A DNA stretch of 64,000 nucleotides from Aureibaculum flavum. Lineage in GTDB: Bacteria; Bacteroidota; Bacteroidia; Flavobacteriales; Flavobacteriaceae. Location: NCBI RefSeq assembly GCF_016406085.1, contig NZ_JAEHFJ010000004.1:124001-188000 (forward strand). Direction: 5' to 3'. Shown here piece after piece: positions 19,051-27,394 of the stretch. The number at the start of each line of letters is the position of its first letter. Position 1 is the stretch's first letter. Made by a program: the position numbers and the translations under genes. A model generated the notes under the pieces. It made no database searches. It worked only from the letters and a program-made list of their open reading frames with translations, and was not told the origin of the DNA.

Positions 19051-19617
19051 ACTATTATATTTTTAAATTTCCTCGAAAGTACTGCTACCTCTTTGTATTG
19101 AAAATAAAAATATAACAATTCACTAAATTTATCGATGAAAAAAATATTTCCATAGATAAAGCGAATTATAGAGAACAACTTCTAGTTTTATAAGCAAGAT
19201 TAGCCAAATCAGATGATAACAAAAGAGTACATCTTTCTAACACCTAAACTCCTCAATCCTTTAGTTTATTAGGATTATTATATATTGTATTGGAAAGTAG
19301 CCGTACGTTTTATCTCCAACCTAAATGTGTTATTTGATTGTAAATCTAATAGTTGTGAATAACCTTTTACCTTTTACTTTTCTTTTACAAAACCTTTTTC
19401 ATAATCTTACCACACCTTTAGCATTAAAATTTTTACAATCGTTATCATCCATGTTTTCTTGAAGTCTTCCTAGCAAAATAACATGTTCGTGCCAAATTTT
19501 AGATTTTGTCTTTACCTCCAGTTATAAAATAGATTGTGGCAACACTTTTTTAACCGTTATACCCACTAAACACTGATATTTATAATGCTTTTAATATGGT
19601 GGCAGTATTTTATTTCA
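19051..19617. other. 567-bp gap, possible gene remnant and promoter DNA
   Basis: There is no intact gene. A weak version of the 25-bp box (TCGATAAA, poor second half) lies at 19111-19135 in front of EF-hand copy A. A short coding-like fragment without a start occupies about 19399-19532. The rest is AT-rich with nothing recognisable. Confidence 0.5.
19399..19532 (-). pseudogene. Possible remnant of an unidentified gene
   Basis: On the minus strand a frame with no start codon reads KSKIWHEHVILLGRLQEN, then MDDNDCKNFNAKGVVRL and a TGA stop at 19399-19401. The composition is that of a real protein, unlike the surrounding AT-rich DNA. Just upstream a different frame reads SVATIYFITGGKDKI before a stop, as if a frameshift separated the two pieces. 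I do not recognise the family. It could be chance. Confidence 0.3.
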
Positions 19618-20136
19618 TTAATTTTTTTTACGTTTTTTGGTTTTTTTTGTGTCTGATTTTGCCATGTATGCTTTTAATTCTTCCAAATCGATTTCGTTAT
19701 CTCGATTGGTATCAATAGCATCAAAATTATTGGTTAGAAAAAGTTGTTCTTTTGCGGCTATTTCCAATTTATTTAATTTTCCATCTTTATTATCATCTGC
19801 TGCTTTCATTATATTTTCTGCAGATTCTTTTTTCCTGGCTCTACCATTTAAAGATGCTTCTAATTCTGCTAGATCAATAAACTTGTCATCATTGGTATCT
19901 ATGTTGTCAAAATTTTGAGAAATATTACCTCTTTTTGCTTTTGAGGCTTCGTCAACGTCAATTTTAGCATCGTTATTAGTGTCTAGTTTTTTAAAGATTT
20001 GGGCAGCATCTTGTTGCCCACCATTTTGCCCTCCTCTATTCCCTCCACGTTGTCCACCACGTCTTTGTGCATAAATGGAGACATAGAAAAGTGTAAATAA
20101 AATGGTAAGTGTGATTTTTAAATTGTAATTCTTCAT
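19618..20136 (-). CDS. Secreted protein with four EF-hands
   Basis: The 172-residue protein starts with a signal peptide (ending YAQR). A Gly/Arg/Gln-rich stretch (GGQRGGNRGGQNGG, about 27-40) comes next. Four EF-hand loops follow: DTNNDAKIDVDE, DTNDDKFIDLAE, DDNKDGKLNKLE and DTNRDNEIDLEE. All have acidic or Asn ligands at 1, 3 and 5 and Glu at 12, so four Ca2+ sites are likely. The tail is Lys-rich (TKKTKKRKKN). There is no lipobox, so it should be periplasmic or secreted. It lies between the two copies of the EF-hand/DUF6515 module on the same strand. Confidence 0.88.
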   Translation of the reverse strand: MKNYNLKITLTILFTLFYVSIYAQRRGGQRGGNRGGQNGGQQDAAQIFKKLDTNNDAKIDVDEASKAKRGNISQNFDNIDTNDDKFIDLAELEASLNGRARKKESAENIMKAADDNKDGKLNKLEIAAKEQLFLTNNFDAIDTNRDNEIDLEELKAYMAKSDTKKTKKRKKN

Positions 20137-20269
20137 GATATTATTTTTTCTGTTATAAGTTTAGATGTATTATTTAAAAAAACTTGTGCTAGTTTAAAAG
20201 AAGCCTCGCAATTGCTTACGAAACTTTTAACAAAACGACTCAAATAATTCAACTTACTTTTACTTAATT

Positions 20270-20560
20270 TTAATTTTGTTTCCTTTTCCCTTTTCTTTCG
20301 GGCTTTGGTACATTTTCAAATTCTTTTTCAGAAATAAAACCATCTTTATCAGTGTCGATTTTATCAAAATTTTCTTCTAATAAACCTTTGACCTCGGCTT
20401 TAGCAAGTTTGCCGTCTTCATTAGCATCCATCTTTTTTAATAATTCACTGTAAGTCGGTTTTTTTCTGTCTTGTTTTCCTTCTTGTCCAAAAGAACTGTT
20501 CGAAACAAATGCCGTTAATCCTAAAACTAATAATCCTACTTTAATTGTGTTACTTTTCAT
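20270..20560 (-). CDS. Small exported protein with two EF-hands
   Basis: The 96-residue protein has a signal peptide (to about residue 25, SSFGQ). Two canonical EF-hand loops follow, DANEDGKLAKAE and DTDKDGFISEKE, joined by a short helix. It ends in a basic tail (PKPERKGKRKQN). It starts 43 bp after the stop of DUF6515 copy B on the same strand, so it is probably cotranscribed with it under the 21351-21375 box. It should be a periplasmic Ca2+-binding protein; the partner is unknown. Confidence 0.88.
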   Translation of the reverse strand: MKSNTIKVGLLVLGLTAFVSNSSFGQEGKQDRKKPTYSELLKKMDANEDGKLAKAEVKGLLEENFDKIDTDKDGFISEKEFENVPKPERKGKRKQN

Positions 20561-20603
20561 ATTTATAAATTTTAATGTTATTATTTACTAAAAACCCAAC
20601 GCT

Positions 20604-21254
20604 TTAGTCCATATCAATAATACCTACAACCTCATAAGCTCTTGTACCATCTACCTGAACTTTTTCATAAAGAATATTGGCATATTCATAATAGGTTTGA
20701 TTATCTATTTCTACTTTTTCATAACCATCTGGTAATTCAGAAACGATAGTACCAATTTCTGGATCTACAACTTCATATTGATTATTTATTCGGGTATAAA
20801 ATATACCTCCAACATTATAATAATTAAAATTATTGTAACGAATTGTTTTATAATTAGATGGTAAAGTACTTATTCTAAAACCAATTTTTGGAGCTATAGC
20901 TATATAACGTCCACTAGAATATGTATAGAACTTATTGTTACCATAATAATATTTTTGTCCATTATGGCTTATCACTTTTTTATTTGGTACACTTCGTACA
21001 GATACAACCTTTTTAGTAGGTTTTTTGTATGTTACTTTAGTACGAGATACTTTTTTTGTAGGTATTGTTTTTTTAACTGGTGTCTTTTTTTTAACTGTTG
21101 TAGTTGTTGTACTACTTCTTTTTGATTGTCCGGACACCTCGGTTGCAAACGCCATTAAAAATAATAAAGCTAATACTGATGTTTTAATAATTGATTTACT
21201 CACCAAATAATTATTTGTTTTTTTGTGTTTGTGATTTTTCTTTGAAAAGTTCAT
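20604..21254 (-). CDS. DUF6515-type exported protein, copy B
   Basis: This 216-residue paralogue of the 17872-18522 product has the same length, signal helix, basic Lys/Thr linker (about 44-85) and Tyr-rich repeats (GQKYYYGNNKFYTYSSGRYI, NYYNVGGIFYTRI, then PEIGTIVSELPDGYEKV). It differs mainly in the linker and at conservative positions. The candidate LytTR box is 97 bp upstream, almost the same distance as for copy A (99 bp). A two-EF-hand gene follows after 43 bp. Function unknown; the basic linker and Tyr-rich domain suggest interaction with an acidic surface polymer, which is inference only. Confidence 0.82.
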   Translation of the reverse strand: MNFSKKNHKHKKTNNYLVSKSIIKTSVLALLFLMAFATEVSGQSKRSSTTTTTVKKKTPVKKTIPTKKVSRTKVTYKKPTKKVVSVRSVPNKKVISHNGQKYYYGNNKFYTYSSGRYIAIAPKIGFRISTLPSNYKTIRYNNFNYYNVGGIFYTRINNQYEVVDPEIGTIVSELPDGYEKVEIDNQTYYEYANILYEKVQVDGTRAYEVVGIIDMD

Positions 21255-21350
21255 AATTAATGTTTTTAATTTAACTTATTTAATACTTAGACTATTCATT
21301 GTATTAATCGTTTAATTGTATTTCAACTTTTAAGCCAAAAAATACGATAA

Positions 21351-21375
21351 TCGATAGATTGATATTTTTTATCGA
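21351..21375 (-). promoter_or_regulatory. Candidate LytTR-regulator box, DUF6515 copy B
   Basis: Read on the minus strand, TCGATAA and TCGATTA are 21 bp apart with interior AAAATATCAATCTA. It aligns without gaps to the boxes at 18621-18645 and 30021-30045. It lies 97 bp before the start at 21254. Confidence 0.6.
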
Positions 21376-21427
21376 CGCTTGTGCTAATATTATATACTTC
21401 GTATGTTTTTTTTAGTTTAAAGATTTT

Positions 21428-21465
21428 AAAAAAAAAAGAGAAATACCAATAAGTATTTCCCTTTT
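21428..21465 (-). terminator. Intrinsic terminator of EF-hand gene copy B
   Basis: A 13-bp stem pairs AAAAGAGAAATAC (21434-21446) with GTATTTCCCTTTT (21453-21465), with one A-C mismatch and a 6-nt loop. On the minus strand it ends in a T run. It is homologous to the hairpin at 18697-18734. Confidence 0.75.
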
Positions 21466-21483
21466 CTATTACAAAATGCTTTA

Positions 21484-21783
21484 TTATTTTAAAAAACCAA
21501 GTATACCTTGTAATTCAGTTAGGTTTAAGCTTGAATTATTATCTGTATCTAAAACGTTAAAATTGTCAGCAACTGAGCCAATAGCTTCTGTCGAACTAAT
21601 TGATTCACTTTTATCAGTATCTAATAAACTGAAAAGACTAGATATTTGTTGTAAAGTTGAGTTAGAACTCAATGAACCTAACAATGTTGCTGCATCAGCA
21701 ATACTCGATGTATTTGTACTCTTTAGACTATTACAACTTGCCATTGTAACTAGAACTACTAATGATAATGTTAATTTCTTCAT
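21484..21783 (-). CDS. EF-hand lipoprotein, copy B
   Basis: The 99-residue protein has a lipobox (MASC) and two canonical EF-hand loops (DTDKSESISSTE and DTDNNSSLNLTE). It is very similar to the 18751-19050 product over its whole length, with SLKST and SSNSTLQ among the few changes. It is the first gene after the LytTR regulator (106-bp gap) and is followed by its own terminator. The gap may hold a separate promoter; I saw no clear -7 box in it. Confidence 0.88.
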   Translation of the reverse strand: MKKLTLSLVVLVTMASCNSLKSTNTSSIADAATLLGSLSSNSTLQQISSLFSLLDTDKSESISSTEAIGSVADNFNVLDTDNNSSLNLTELQGILGFLK

Positions 21784-21889
21784 AATGTATTGTTTTTAAA
21801 TTTCGGCGAAATTACGAGAATGAACTTCCACCGAAAAGTGAAATAGACCAAATATCATAATTCATCTATTAATATGAGATATTTATAGA

Positions 21890-22624
21890 TTAAAAATTAA
21901 GTGAATTGTTATTTACAAAAGTTAAAAACTTGGGTTTGTATTGATCAGATATTGTAATACGTTGGTTATTGATAATAATCTGACTACGTTCAATGACTTC
22001 AATATTTTTTAAGGAAACAATAAATGAACGGTGTACACGCATAAAATGAGTTTCTGGTAATTCTTCCTGTAAAGATTTCAAACTCATCAATGTTAAAATT
22101 GGCTTCGGATTGTCTTTCAGCCATATTTTTATGTAATCTTTTAAACCTTCAAAATAAAGAACATCTGCTAATTTTATACGCAATTGTTTGTATTCTGATT
22201 TTACGAAAAGAAATTCTTTTTCTTCAGACACTTCAGTGTGTTGTTTTCCTTTAATCAATGAAAACCAATTACTGGCTTTATTTGCTGCTGCTAAAAATTC
22301 AGCATAATCAAAGGGTTTTAAGAGATAATCTAATGCTTCAACCTTAAATCCTTCCAACGCATATTGGTCAAAGGCCGTTGTAAAAATTACACGTGTAGTT
22401 TTGGGTAACATTTTAGAAAATTCAATACCTGTTAAATCTGGCATTTGAATATCTAAAAAAAGTAAATCTACCGGATCTGATTTGATATACTCCATAGCTT
22501 CAATAGCACTGCTACACTTTTTCTTTAAGCTTAAAAAAGGTGTTTTTTTAACATAACTCTCTACTAAGTTCAAAGCCATAGGCTCATCATCTACAATAAT
22601 ACAGGTGATTTTTAGGTTACTCAT
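21890..22624 (-). CDS. LytTR-family response regulator
   Basis: The 244-residue protein has a receiver domain (1-120) with the acidic pair D12/D13, phospho-acceptor D58 (LLFLDIQMPD) and K103 (LDYLLKPF). A LytTR DNA-binding domain (about 140-240) follows (KLADVLYFEGLKDYIKIW, then HFMRVHRSFIVSLKNI). LytTR proteins bind pairs of direct repeats one 21-bp period apart. The start lies 3 bp after the kinase stop, so the pair is translated together at the end of the eight-gene operon. I propose it binds the boxes at 30021, 21351 and 18621. Confidence 0.95.
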   Translation of the reverse strand: MSNLKITCIIVDDEPMALNLVESYVKKTPFLSLKKKCSSAIEAMEYIKSDPVDLLFLDIQMPDLTGIEFSKMLPKTTRVIFTTAFDQYALEGFKVEALDYLLKPFDYAEFLAAANKASNWFSLIKGKQHTEVSEEKEFLFVKSEYKQLRIKLADVLYFEGLKDYIKIWLKDNPKPILTLMSLKSLQEELPETHFMRVHRSFIVSLKNIEVIERSQIIINNQRITISDQYKPKFLTFVNNNSLNF

Positions 22625-22627
22625 AAC

Positions 22628-23662
22628 TTAAGCGGTTTCAATTTCTAAATGTACTAAAAAACGATTGTTTATGACACTTGATTTAAAGCTATGTTTATTT
22701 GGATACAATAATTGTAACCGTTTCTCTAAATTTTGAAGTCCAATGCCAGATCCACTTTTATCGTCTGTCTTTTTAGGAAAATTATCGTTTTCAATGGTAA
22801 ATAATACGGTACTATCTTTTTTTGTCATTTTTATTTCAATTTCACTCGCTTTACTTGCAGACACACCATGTTTAAAAGCGTTTTCTATTAATGAAATAAA
22901 TAGTAATGGAGCTACTTTAATACCTGTTTCTTCTGATGGAAAACTATAATTAACTACGGTTTTATCAGACACACGTAACTTCATTAAATCAATATATTTT
23001 TTCAAAAAGTCAATCTCTTTTGAAAGCGGTACCAATTCCATATTCGTTTCATAGAGCATATACCGCATTAATTTACTTAAGCTATGTATCGATTTTTTAG
23101 CTTGATCTGGTGAAATATCCACCAAGGAATAAATGTTATTCAATGAATTAAAAAAGAAATGAGGTTGTAGTTGGTAGTGTAAATGCTGTAATTCAGACTG
23201 TAACTTAAAATTAAGAGCTTCTTTATGTTCCGCTTCTGTTTTCACCCATCTTTTGGTTGTTTTTATAGCAATCGAAAAAAGTAAAGGAGCCATATAAGTG
23301 AGCATTTGAATGTAAACAAACATTTTAAACGGAGGACCATCTCCATTTTTATCATTAGGTCTTTTGATAAGTTCATCAAAAAATAAAACTTCAATTTGCT
23401 CTTTGAAAAATATCAAAAAAGTAATTATAATAATATTAATTAAAATGAACTGAATCGTTTTTTTTACAAATAAAAAATTATCAATAAATACAAAATAATT
23501 TAGATAAAAAATGAAAGCATATAAGACGGAAGGAATCCAAAAATGAATAATAACTCTATTAATATCTTGTTCTTGTCCATAAGATAAAAGATAAGGCATA
23601 CTAAATAGAACAAGCCAAACTAGTAGATGTGAAAGGATGCTTATTTTTTTATTTTTGTGCAT
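22628..23662 (-). CDS. LytS/YehU-type sensor histidine kinase
   Basis: The 344-residue kinase has four membrane helices (about 10-28, 36-58, 70-88 and 115-135) with no large periplasmic domain. The His_kinase motif follows, LHYQLQPHFFFNSLNNI, with phospho-acceptor H168. The ATPase domain has an N box (LIENAFKHG, about 260) and a G box (GSGIGLQNLEKRLQLLYP). A stretch RPNDKNGDGPPF (101-112) between helices three and four is unusually acidic and glycine-rich, somewhat like a Ca2+ loop. It is partner to the adjacent LytTR regulator. The signal is unknown; envelope state or a ligand of the DoxX/Lcl proteins encoded upstream is plausible. Confidence 0.94.
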   Translation of the reverse strand: MHKNKKISILSHLLVWLVLFSMPYLLSYGQEQDINRVIIHFWIPSVLYAFIFYLNYFVFIDNFLFVKKTIQFILINIIIITFLIFFKEQIEVLFFDELIKRPNDKNGDGPPFKMFVYIQMLTYMAPLLFSIAIKTTKRWVKTEAEHKEALNFKLQSELQHLHYQLQPHFFFNSLNNIYSLVDISPDQAKKSIHSLSKLMRYMLYETNMELVPLSKEIDFLKKYIDLMKLRVSDKTVVNYSFPSEETGIKVAPLLFISLIENAFKHGVSASKASEIEIKMTKKDSTVLFTIENDNFPKKTDDKSGSGIGLQNLEKRLQLLYPNKHSFKSSVINNRFLVHLEIETA

Positions 23663-23678
23663 TTTGTATTATTTATTA

Positions 23679-24077
23679 TTAATCCCAATTATTAGAACTG
23701 GTCACTGCATATCGTCCTGAACCCGTAAAAAAGAGTACCATTCCTCCAAATGCATATAACAAAAGTAATTCAATTTCTAGACCTCCTGTTTTTGATATAG
23801 CAAAAAGATGTTCTGAATGTGCCAAAGCTAGAGCTGTAATCATTCCAATGAAGAAGACTAATGATGCTAACCTGGTTTTAAACCCAATTATAATGAGCAC
23901 AGGTGCTATTAATTCTGTAATATAAACACCATATGCTATCATTTCTGGTAAACCAGCTTCTATAAGCATATTTTTAATACCATCGAGGTTACTCAATTTT
24001 GCTACTCCGTGAAATAGCATTAGTCCTCCAATTACTACTCTCAATAGCAACAAACCGAAGTCTATATCTTTTTTCAT
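23679..24077 (-). CDS. DoxX family membrane protein
   Basis: The 132-residue protein has four helices in the DoxX pattern: GLLLLRVVIGGLMLFHGVAK, then a short amphipathic part, AYGVYITELIAPVLIIIGF, LASLVFFIGMITALALAH and LLLYAFGGMVLFFTGSGRYA. DoxX proteins are inner-membrane proteins of varied, mostly redox- or quinone-related roles. It is embedded in the efflux/two-component operon, with 18 bp to the gene upstream and 16 bp to the kinase gene downstream. This placement between a lipoprotein and a sensor kinase suggests an accessory role in sensing or envelope redox state, which is inference. Confidence 0.9.
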   Translation of the reverse strand: MKKDIDFGLLLLRVVIGGLMLFHGVAKLSNLDGIKNMLIEAGLPEMIAYGVYITELIAPVLIIIGFKTRLASLVFFIGMITALALAHSEHLFAISKTGGLEIELLLLYAFGGMVLFFTGSGRYAVTSSNNWD

Positions 24078-24095
24078 GTTTTTTAATTTGAATAA

Positions 24096-25400
24096 TTACT
24101 TAACATTTCTAACCATTCGAATATAGTTGTAATACCTTTCTCCACCTTCACTAGCTGGTCCATTTTCGTGTTTTGTATCGAACCGAACTGCTCCTGCTCC
24201 ATGAAAATCTAATCCTTCGTTATTTACCGCACGTCCAAAGGCCACATACCAAGCATAATAGTATGGTTTTCCTTTTTGGAACCGTGCAGATGTACTTGAC
24301 CAAAAGTAAGGATAATCTTTATCACCGTTTTCATTGGTAATTTCAGAACTATTAAAAATAGGATCTATAGCTGGACCTTCTTTTGAAGTATCTTGTGCTC
24401 CTGGAGCGTAATCATAATCTACAATTCCTTGTAACTCTTTAATGTTTGGCAAACGCCAATCTGAATGCCCAGCCAATTTAGAATCTTCTGCATAAACTAA
24501 TGCATTCTTCCAATCTAAACCTATTCCACTATCATTTTTAGACCACATTAAGCCAGTTGCTTTATCTGTAATGGTTTCATTTCCATTATCTTTAAAATCA
24601 TTACTACCATATACAGCACCACGAACTGCTCGAACGTGTTTCAACATCGGGTTTCCAGTTGGACGTTCTCCATTTCCTGGCGGTAGCAGTCGGTTACCTT
24701 CTGTATCTTTACCTTCTAGTCTTTCTTGTCCTTGTGAATTTTCACCACTTGGAGGTGGTCCTTTTCGGTCTTTCATGTCTTTTGGTTCTTCTCCTGCATA
24801 CGCTTTAATATGGCCAGTAGCATGATTTACACCAAATACAGCAGTATACTGTCCTTCTTCGGTATGACCAACATATTTAATACTCGTCCAATATTGTTCA
24901 CTTTTATCAACAAAATCATTATTTACTAACGAAAAATAGGTGGTGTCTAAATAGGGCCATCCTTCACTGAAATTACTAATAGAGTACAATTCTTTAGCTG
25001 TTGGTAGTCTCCAATCATCATAACCACCCAATTCTAAATTTTCTGCATAATCTTTAGCACCTTGCCAATCGAATCCTTCTGATGTTGGAATTTCTTGCCA
25101 CATCAACCCCGTGTTTACATCGGTTGTTATACCATCTTCCCTTTTTTGATAAGACATCTTCTTGCCCTTTAAATAATTGGCATCTTGACCATAAAGTGAA
25201 TCACCTTGTTGCAACGTTGCAATTACTTGTCCATCTTCTCCATATGAGGAAATTTGACCAGTTGCTATTTGTACATAGTTGTTTACTTCAGTTTTAACCG
25301 TTTTCAATTCCTTTTTCTTATCAGAGCAATATTGTAGGCTTGTGACAAAAAGCAAACTTATAATAATAGCTAAAAGAGAGTTCTTTTTAAAAATTTTCAT
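24096..25400 (-). CDS. Lipoprotein with two Lcl/DUF1566 domains
   Basis: The 434-residue lipoprotein (lipobox LQYC, about residue 25) has two Lcl C-terminal (DUF1566) domains. The first (about 88-205) has TGLMWQEI, GGYDDWRLPTAKEL and YWTSIKYV. The second (about 278-432) has TGLMWSKN, AGHSDWRLPNIKEL, YFWSSTSAR and a terminal YNYIRMVRNVK. A Pro/Gly/Glu-rich linker joins them (about 210-255). The domain is named for the Legionella collagen-like adhesin and occurs in C-type-lectin-like surface proteins, so binding of a glycan or protein is plausible. The gene lies in the operon between the MacB-like permease and DoxX. It may be the surface or periplasmic sensor arm of the system. Confidence 0.9.
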   Translation of the reverse strand: MKIFKKNSLLAIIISLLFVTSLQYCSDKKKELKTVKTEVNNYVQIATGQISSYGEDGQVIATLQQGDSLYGQDANYLKGKKMSYQKREDGITTDVNTGLMWQEIPTSEGFDWQGAKDYAENLELGGYDDWRLPTAKELYSISNFSEGWPYLDTTYFSLVNNDFVDKSEQYWTSIKYVGHTEEGQYTAVFGVNHATGHIKAYAGEEPKDMKDRKGPPPSGENSQGQERLEGKDTEGNRLLPPGNGERPTGNPMLKHVRAVRGAVYGSNDFKDNGNETITDKATGLMWSKNDSGIGLDWKNALVYAEDSKLAGHSDWRLPNIKELQGIVDYDYAPGAQDTSKEGPAIDPIFNSSEITNENGDKDYPYFWSSTSARFQKGKPYYYAWYVAFGRAVNNEGLDFHGAGAVRFDTKHENGPASEGGERYYNYIRMVRNVK

Positions 25401-25418
25401 TATAATACTATTAATTTA

Positions 25419-26639
25419 TTATTCATAACGTAATGCTGTTATAGGATCTAAAGCTGATGCTTTTCTTGCGGGGTACCATCCGAAAAATATACCAGTTACC
25501 GCACATACAGCAAATGAAATGACAATAGAATACAAGGCTACACTTGTAGGCCAATTCAAGAATTCTTCAATAAATACCGTAGCTGCAAGTCCTAACAAAA
25601 CACCTAGAAGTCCGCCAGTTATACTTATTAAAATAGCTTCAATTAAAAATTGCATTAAAATATCAGCACCTTTAGCACCAACAGCCATACGTAAACCAAT
25701 TTCTTTGGTACGCTCTTTTACAGATACATACATAATATTCATAATTCCAATACCACCTATCAATAAAGAAATACTGGCAACAGCTACTAATAAAATAGTT
25801 AACATTTCACTAGTTGAACTAAACGTTGAAATTAATTCTTCCATAGAACGCACACTAAAATCATCTTCTTCACTATCTAATAATTTATGTTCGGTACGTA
25901 ATATATTACTTATCTGTTCTACGGCAGCTGGTGCATCATCTTCACTAATTGCCGATGCTATAATCTGGTTTAAGTGATCTATTGCTAGAATACGTTTTTG
26001 TACTGTCGTATAAGGAGCTATTACAACATCATCTTGATCTTGACCAAAAGTATTTTCTCCTTTTTCTTCTAATACACCAATTACTTTAAACGGAATATTA
26101 TTAAAACGAATCATTTGCCCTACCGGTTCTTGTCCATCAGGAAACACATTTTCTACAACTGTTTGTCCAATTACTGCCACTTTAGAAGCCGATTTAACCT
26201 CAGCATCTGTAAACATACTTCCACTTTTTAAACCAACCACTTTAATGTCTAAATATTCTGGGTTTACACCATAAATTGAAGAAGGCCAGTTGTTAGAACC
26301 GTTGATAATTTGTCCACTACCATTTACTACTGGTGTTATGTAGCTAATTAAGTCCGACTGTTCTTTTATAGTCTCGTAATTTTCTAATGTTAACGTTTGT
26401 ACATCTCCTCCACTACCTCTTGCCGGACCTCTACTGTCTGCACCAGGCTGAATGGTAATCATATTAGAACCCATAGCAGAAATTGTAGTACGAATACTTT
26501 CCTTGGAACCTTCCCCAATGGCTAGCATTGCAATTACAGATGCTACACCAATGATGATGCCTAACATTGTCAACAATGTTCTTGTTTTATTAAGAATAAT
26601 TGCCTTTGTCGCGATTTTAAATAAGTTTAATACTCTCAT
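25419..26639 (-). CDS. MacB-like ABC transporter permease
   Basis: The 406-residue protein has the MacB permease layout: an N-terminal helix (TRTLLTMLGIIIGVASVIAM, about 20-40), a large periplasmic domain (about 45-270) and three C-terminal helices of the FtsX domain (about 280-400). The segment IGGIGIMNIMYVSVKERTKEIGLRMAVGA is diagnostic, and it ends DPITALRYE. Here ATPase and permease are separate proteins rather than fused as in E. coli MacB. It lies 2 bp after the ATPase gene. Together with the adaptor and TolC it should form a tripartite pump acting as a mechanotransmission exporter from the periplasm. Confidence 0.94.
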   Translation of the reverse strand: MRVLNLFKIATKAIILNKTRTLLTMLGIIIGVASVIAMLAIGEGSKESIRTTISAMGSNMITIQPGADSRGPARGSGGDVQTLTLENYETIKEQSDLISYITPVVNGSGQIINGSNNWPSSIYGVNPEYLDIKVVGLKSGSMFTDAEVKSASKVAVIGQTVVENVFPDGQEPVGQMIRFNNIPFKVIGVLEEKGENTFGQDQDDVVIAPYTTVQKRILAIDHLNQIIASAISEDDAPAAVEQISNILRTEHKLLDSEEDDFSVRSMEELISTFSSTSEMLTILLVAVASISLLIGGIGIMNIMYVSVKERTKEIGLRMAVGAKGADILMQFLIEAILISITGGLLGVLLGLAATVFIEEFLNWPTSVALYSIVISFAVCAVTGIFFGWYPARKASALDPITALRYE

Positions 26640-26641
26640 AA

Positions 26642-27385
26642 TTAATGGTCTTGTTTAGGTAATTTTGCTAGTTCTGCCGCTGCAGATTGAACATTTTCAT
26701 TATTATAGTCCTGTATAATATCTCCATCTTTTAGGACAATAGTTCTACTACTAAAAGTGGCAATATCGGGTTCATGTGTAACGAAAGTGATTGTTATTCC
26801 CTTTTTGTTTAACTCTTGAAATAGCGACATAATTTCATAAGAGGTTCTCGTATCTAAATTTCCCGTAGCTTCATCGGCCAATATCATTACTGGATTATTC
26901 ACTAAAGATCGGGCTATTGCAACTCGTTGTTGTTGTCCTCCAGAAAGTTCAGAAGGGGTATGATCCATTCTATCAGACAAACCAACCATTTCTAAAGCTT
27001 TAATAGCACGAGTTCTTCGTTCTTCAGTAGATACTTTACTATTATATAATAATGGTAACTCAACATTTTCTAAGGCAGATGTTCTAGCTAATAAGTTATA
27101 AGATTGAAAAATAAATCCTATCTTTTCATTTCTTATCGTTGCCAATTGATTTCTACTTAAGTCCTTCATTTTTACACCATCAATCTCATAAGTTCCTGAA
27201 GTAGGTTGGTCTAAACATCCTAAAATATTTAGCATAGTACTTTTACCAGATCCACTAGATCCCATAATCGTTACAAACTCACCTTCCTTAATGTCAAAGG
27301 AAATACCTCTTAACGCATGAACCGTTTCGGAGCCCATGGTAAACTCACGTTTTAAATCTTGTATTTTTATGATTTCTTTACTCAT
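26642..27385 (-). CDS. MacB-like ABC transporter ATPase
   Basis: The 247-residue ATPase has Walker [10 protein letters not shown], the Q-loop [18 protein letters not shown], the signature [15 protein letters not shown], Walker [12 protein letters not shown] and the switch His in FVTHEPD. The [16 protein letters not shown] segment is typical of MacB/LolD. It starts 9 bp after the adaptor gene and ends 2 bp before the permease gene, so the three are coupled. Confidence 0.95.
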   Translation of the reverse strand: MSKEIIKIQDLKREFTMGSETVHALRGISFDIKEGEFVTIMGSSGSGKSTMLNILGCLDQPTSGTYEIDGVKMKDLSRNQLATIRNEKIGFIFQSYNLLARTSALENVELPLLYNSKVSTEERRTRAIKALEMVGLSDRMDHTPSELSGGQQQRVAIARSLVNNPVMILADEATGNLDTRTSYEIMSLFQELNKKGITITFVTHEPDIATFSSRTIVLKDGDIIQDYNNENVQSAAAELAKLPKQDH

Positions 27386-27394
27386 CGTTCTCTA

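Larger units (their letters stand above)
20604..21783 (-). repeat. Duplicated two-gene module, copy B (EF-hand lipoprotein + DUF6515)
   Basis: This is the second copy of the module at 17872-19050, with the same order, strand, gene lengths (99 and 216 codons), spacer hairpin and regulatory box. Copy B sits next to the LytTR regulator gene, so it may be the older copy. Confidence 0.85.

Noticed and set aside
19111-19135. Fourth copy of the 25-bp box before EF-hand copy A
   Set aside because: Only the first half (TCGATAAA) matches; the second half is poor, so it was not counted as a site.
18599-21799. EF-hand/DUF6515 repeats considered as a CRISPR array or transposon
   Set aside because: The units are 1.2 kb coding modules with drifted sequences; no short direct repeats with spacers, no transposase and no terminal inverted repeats were seen.
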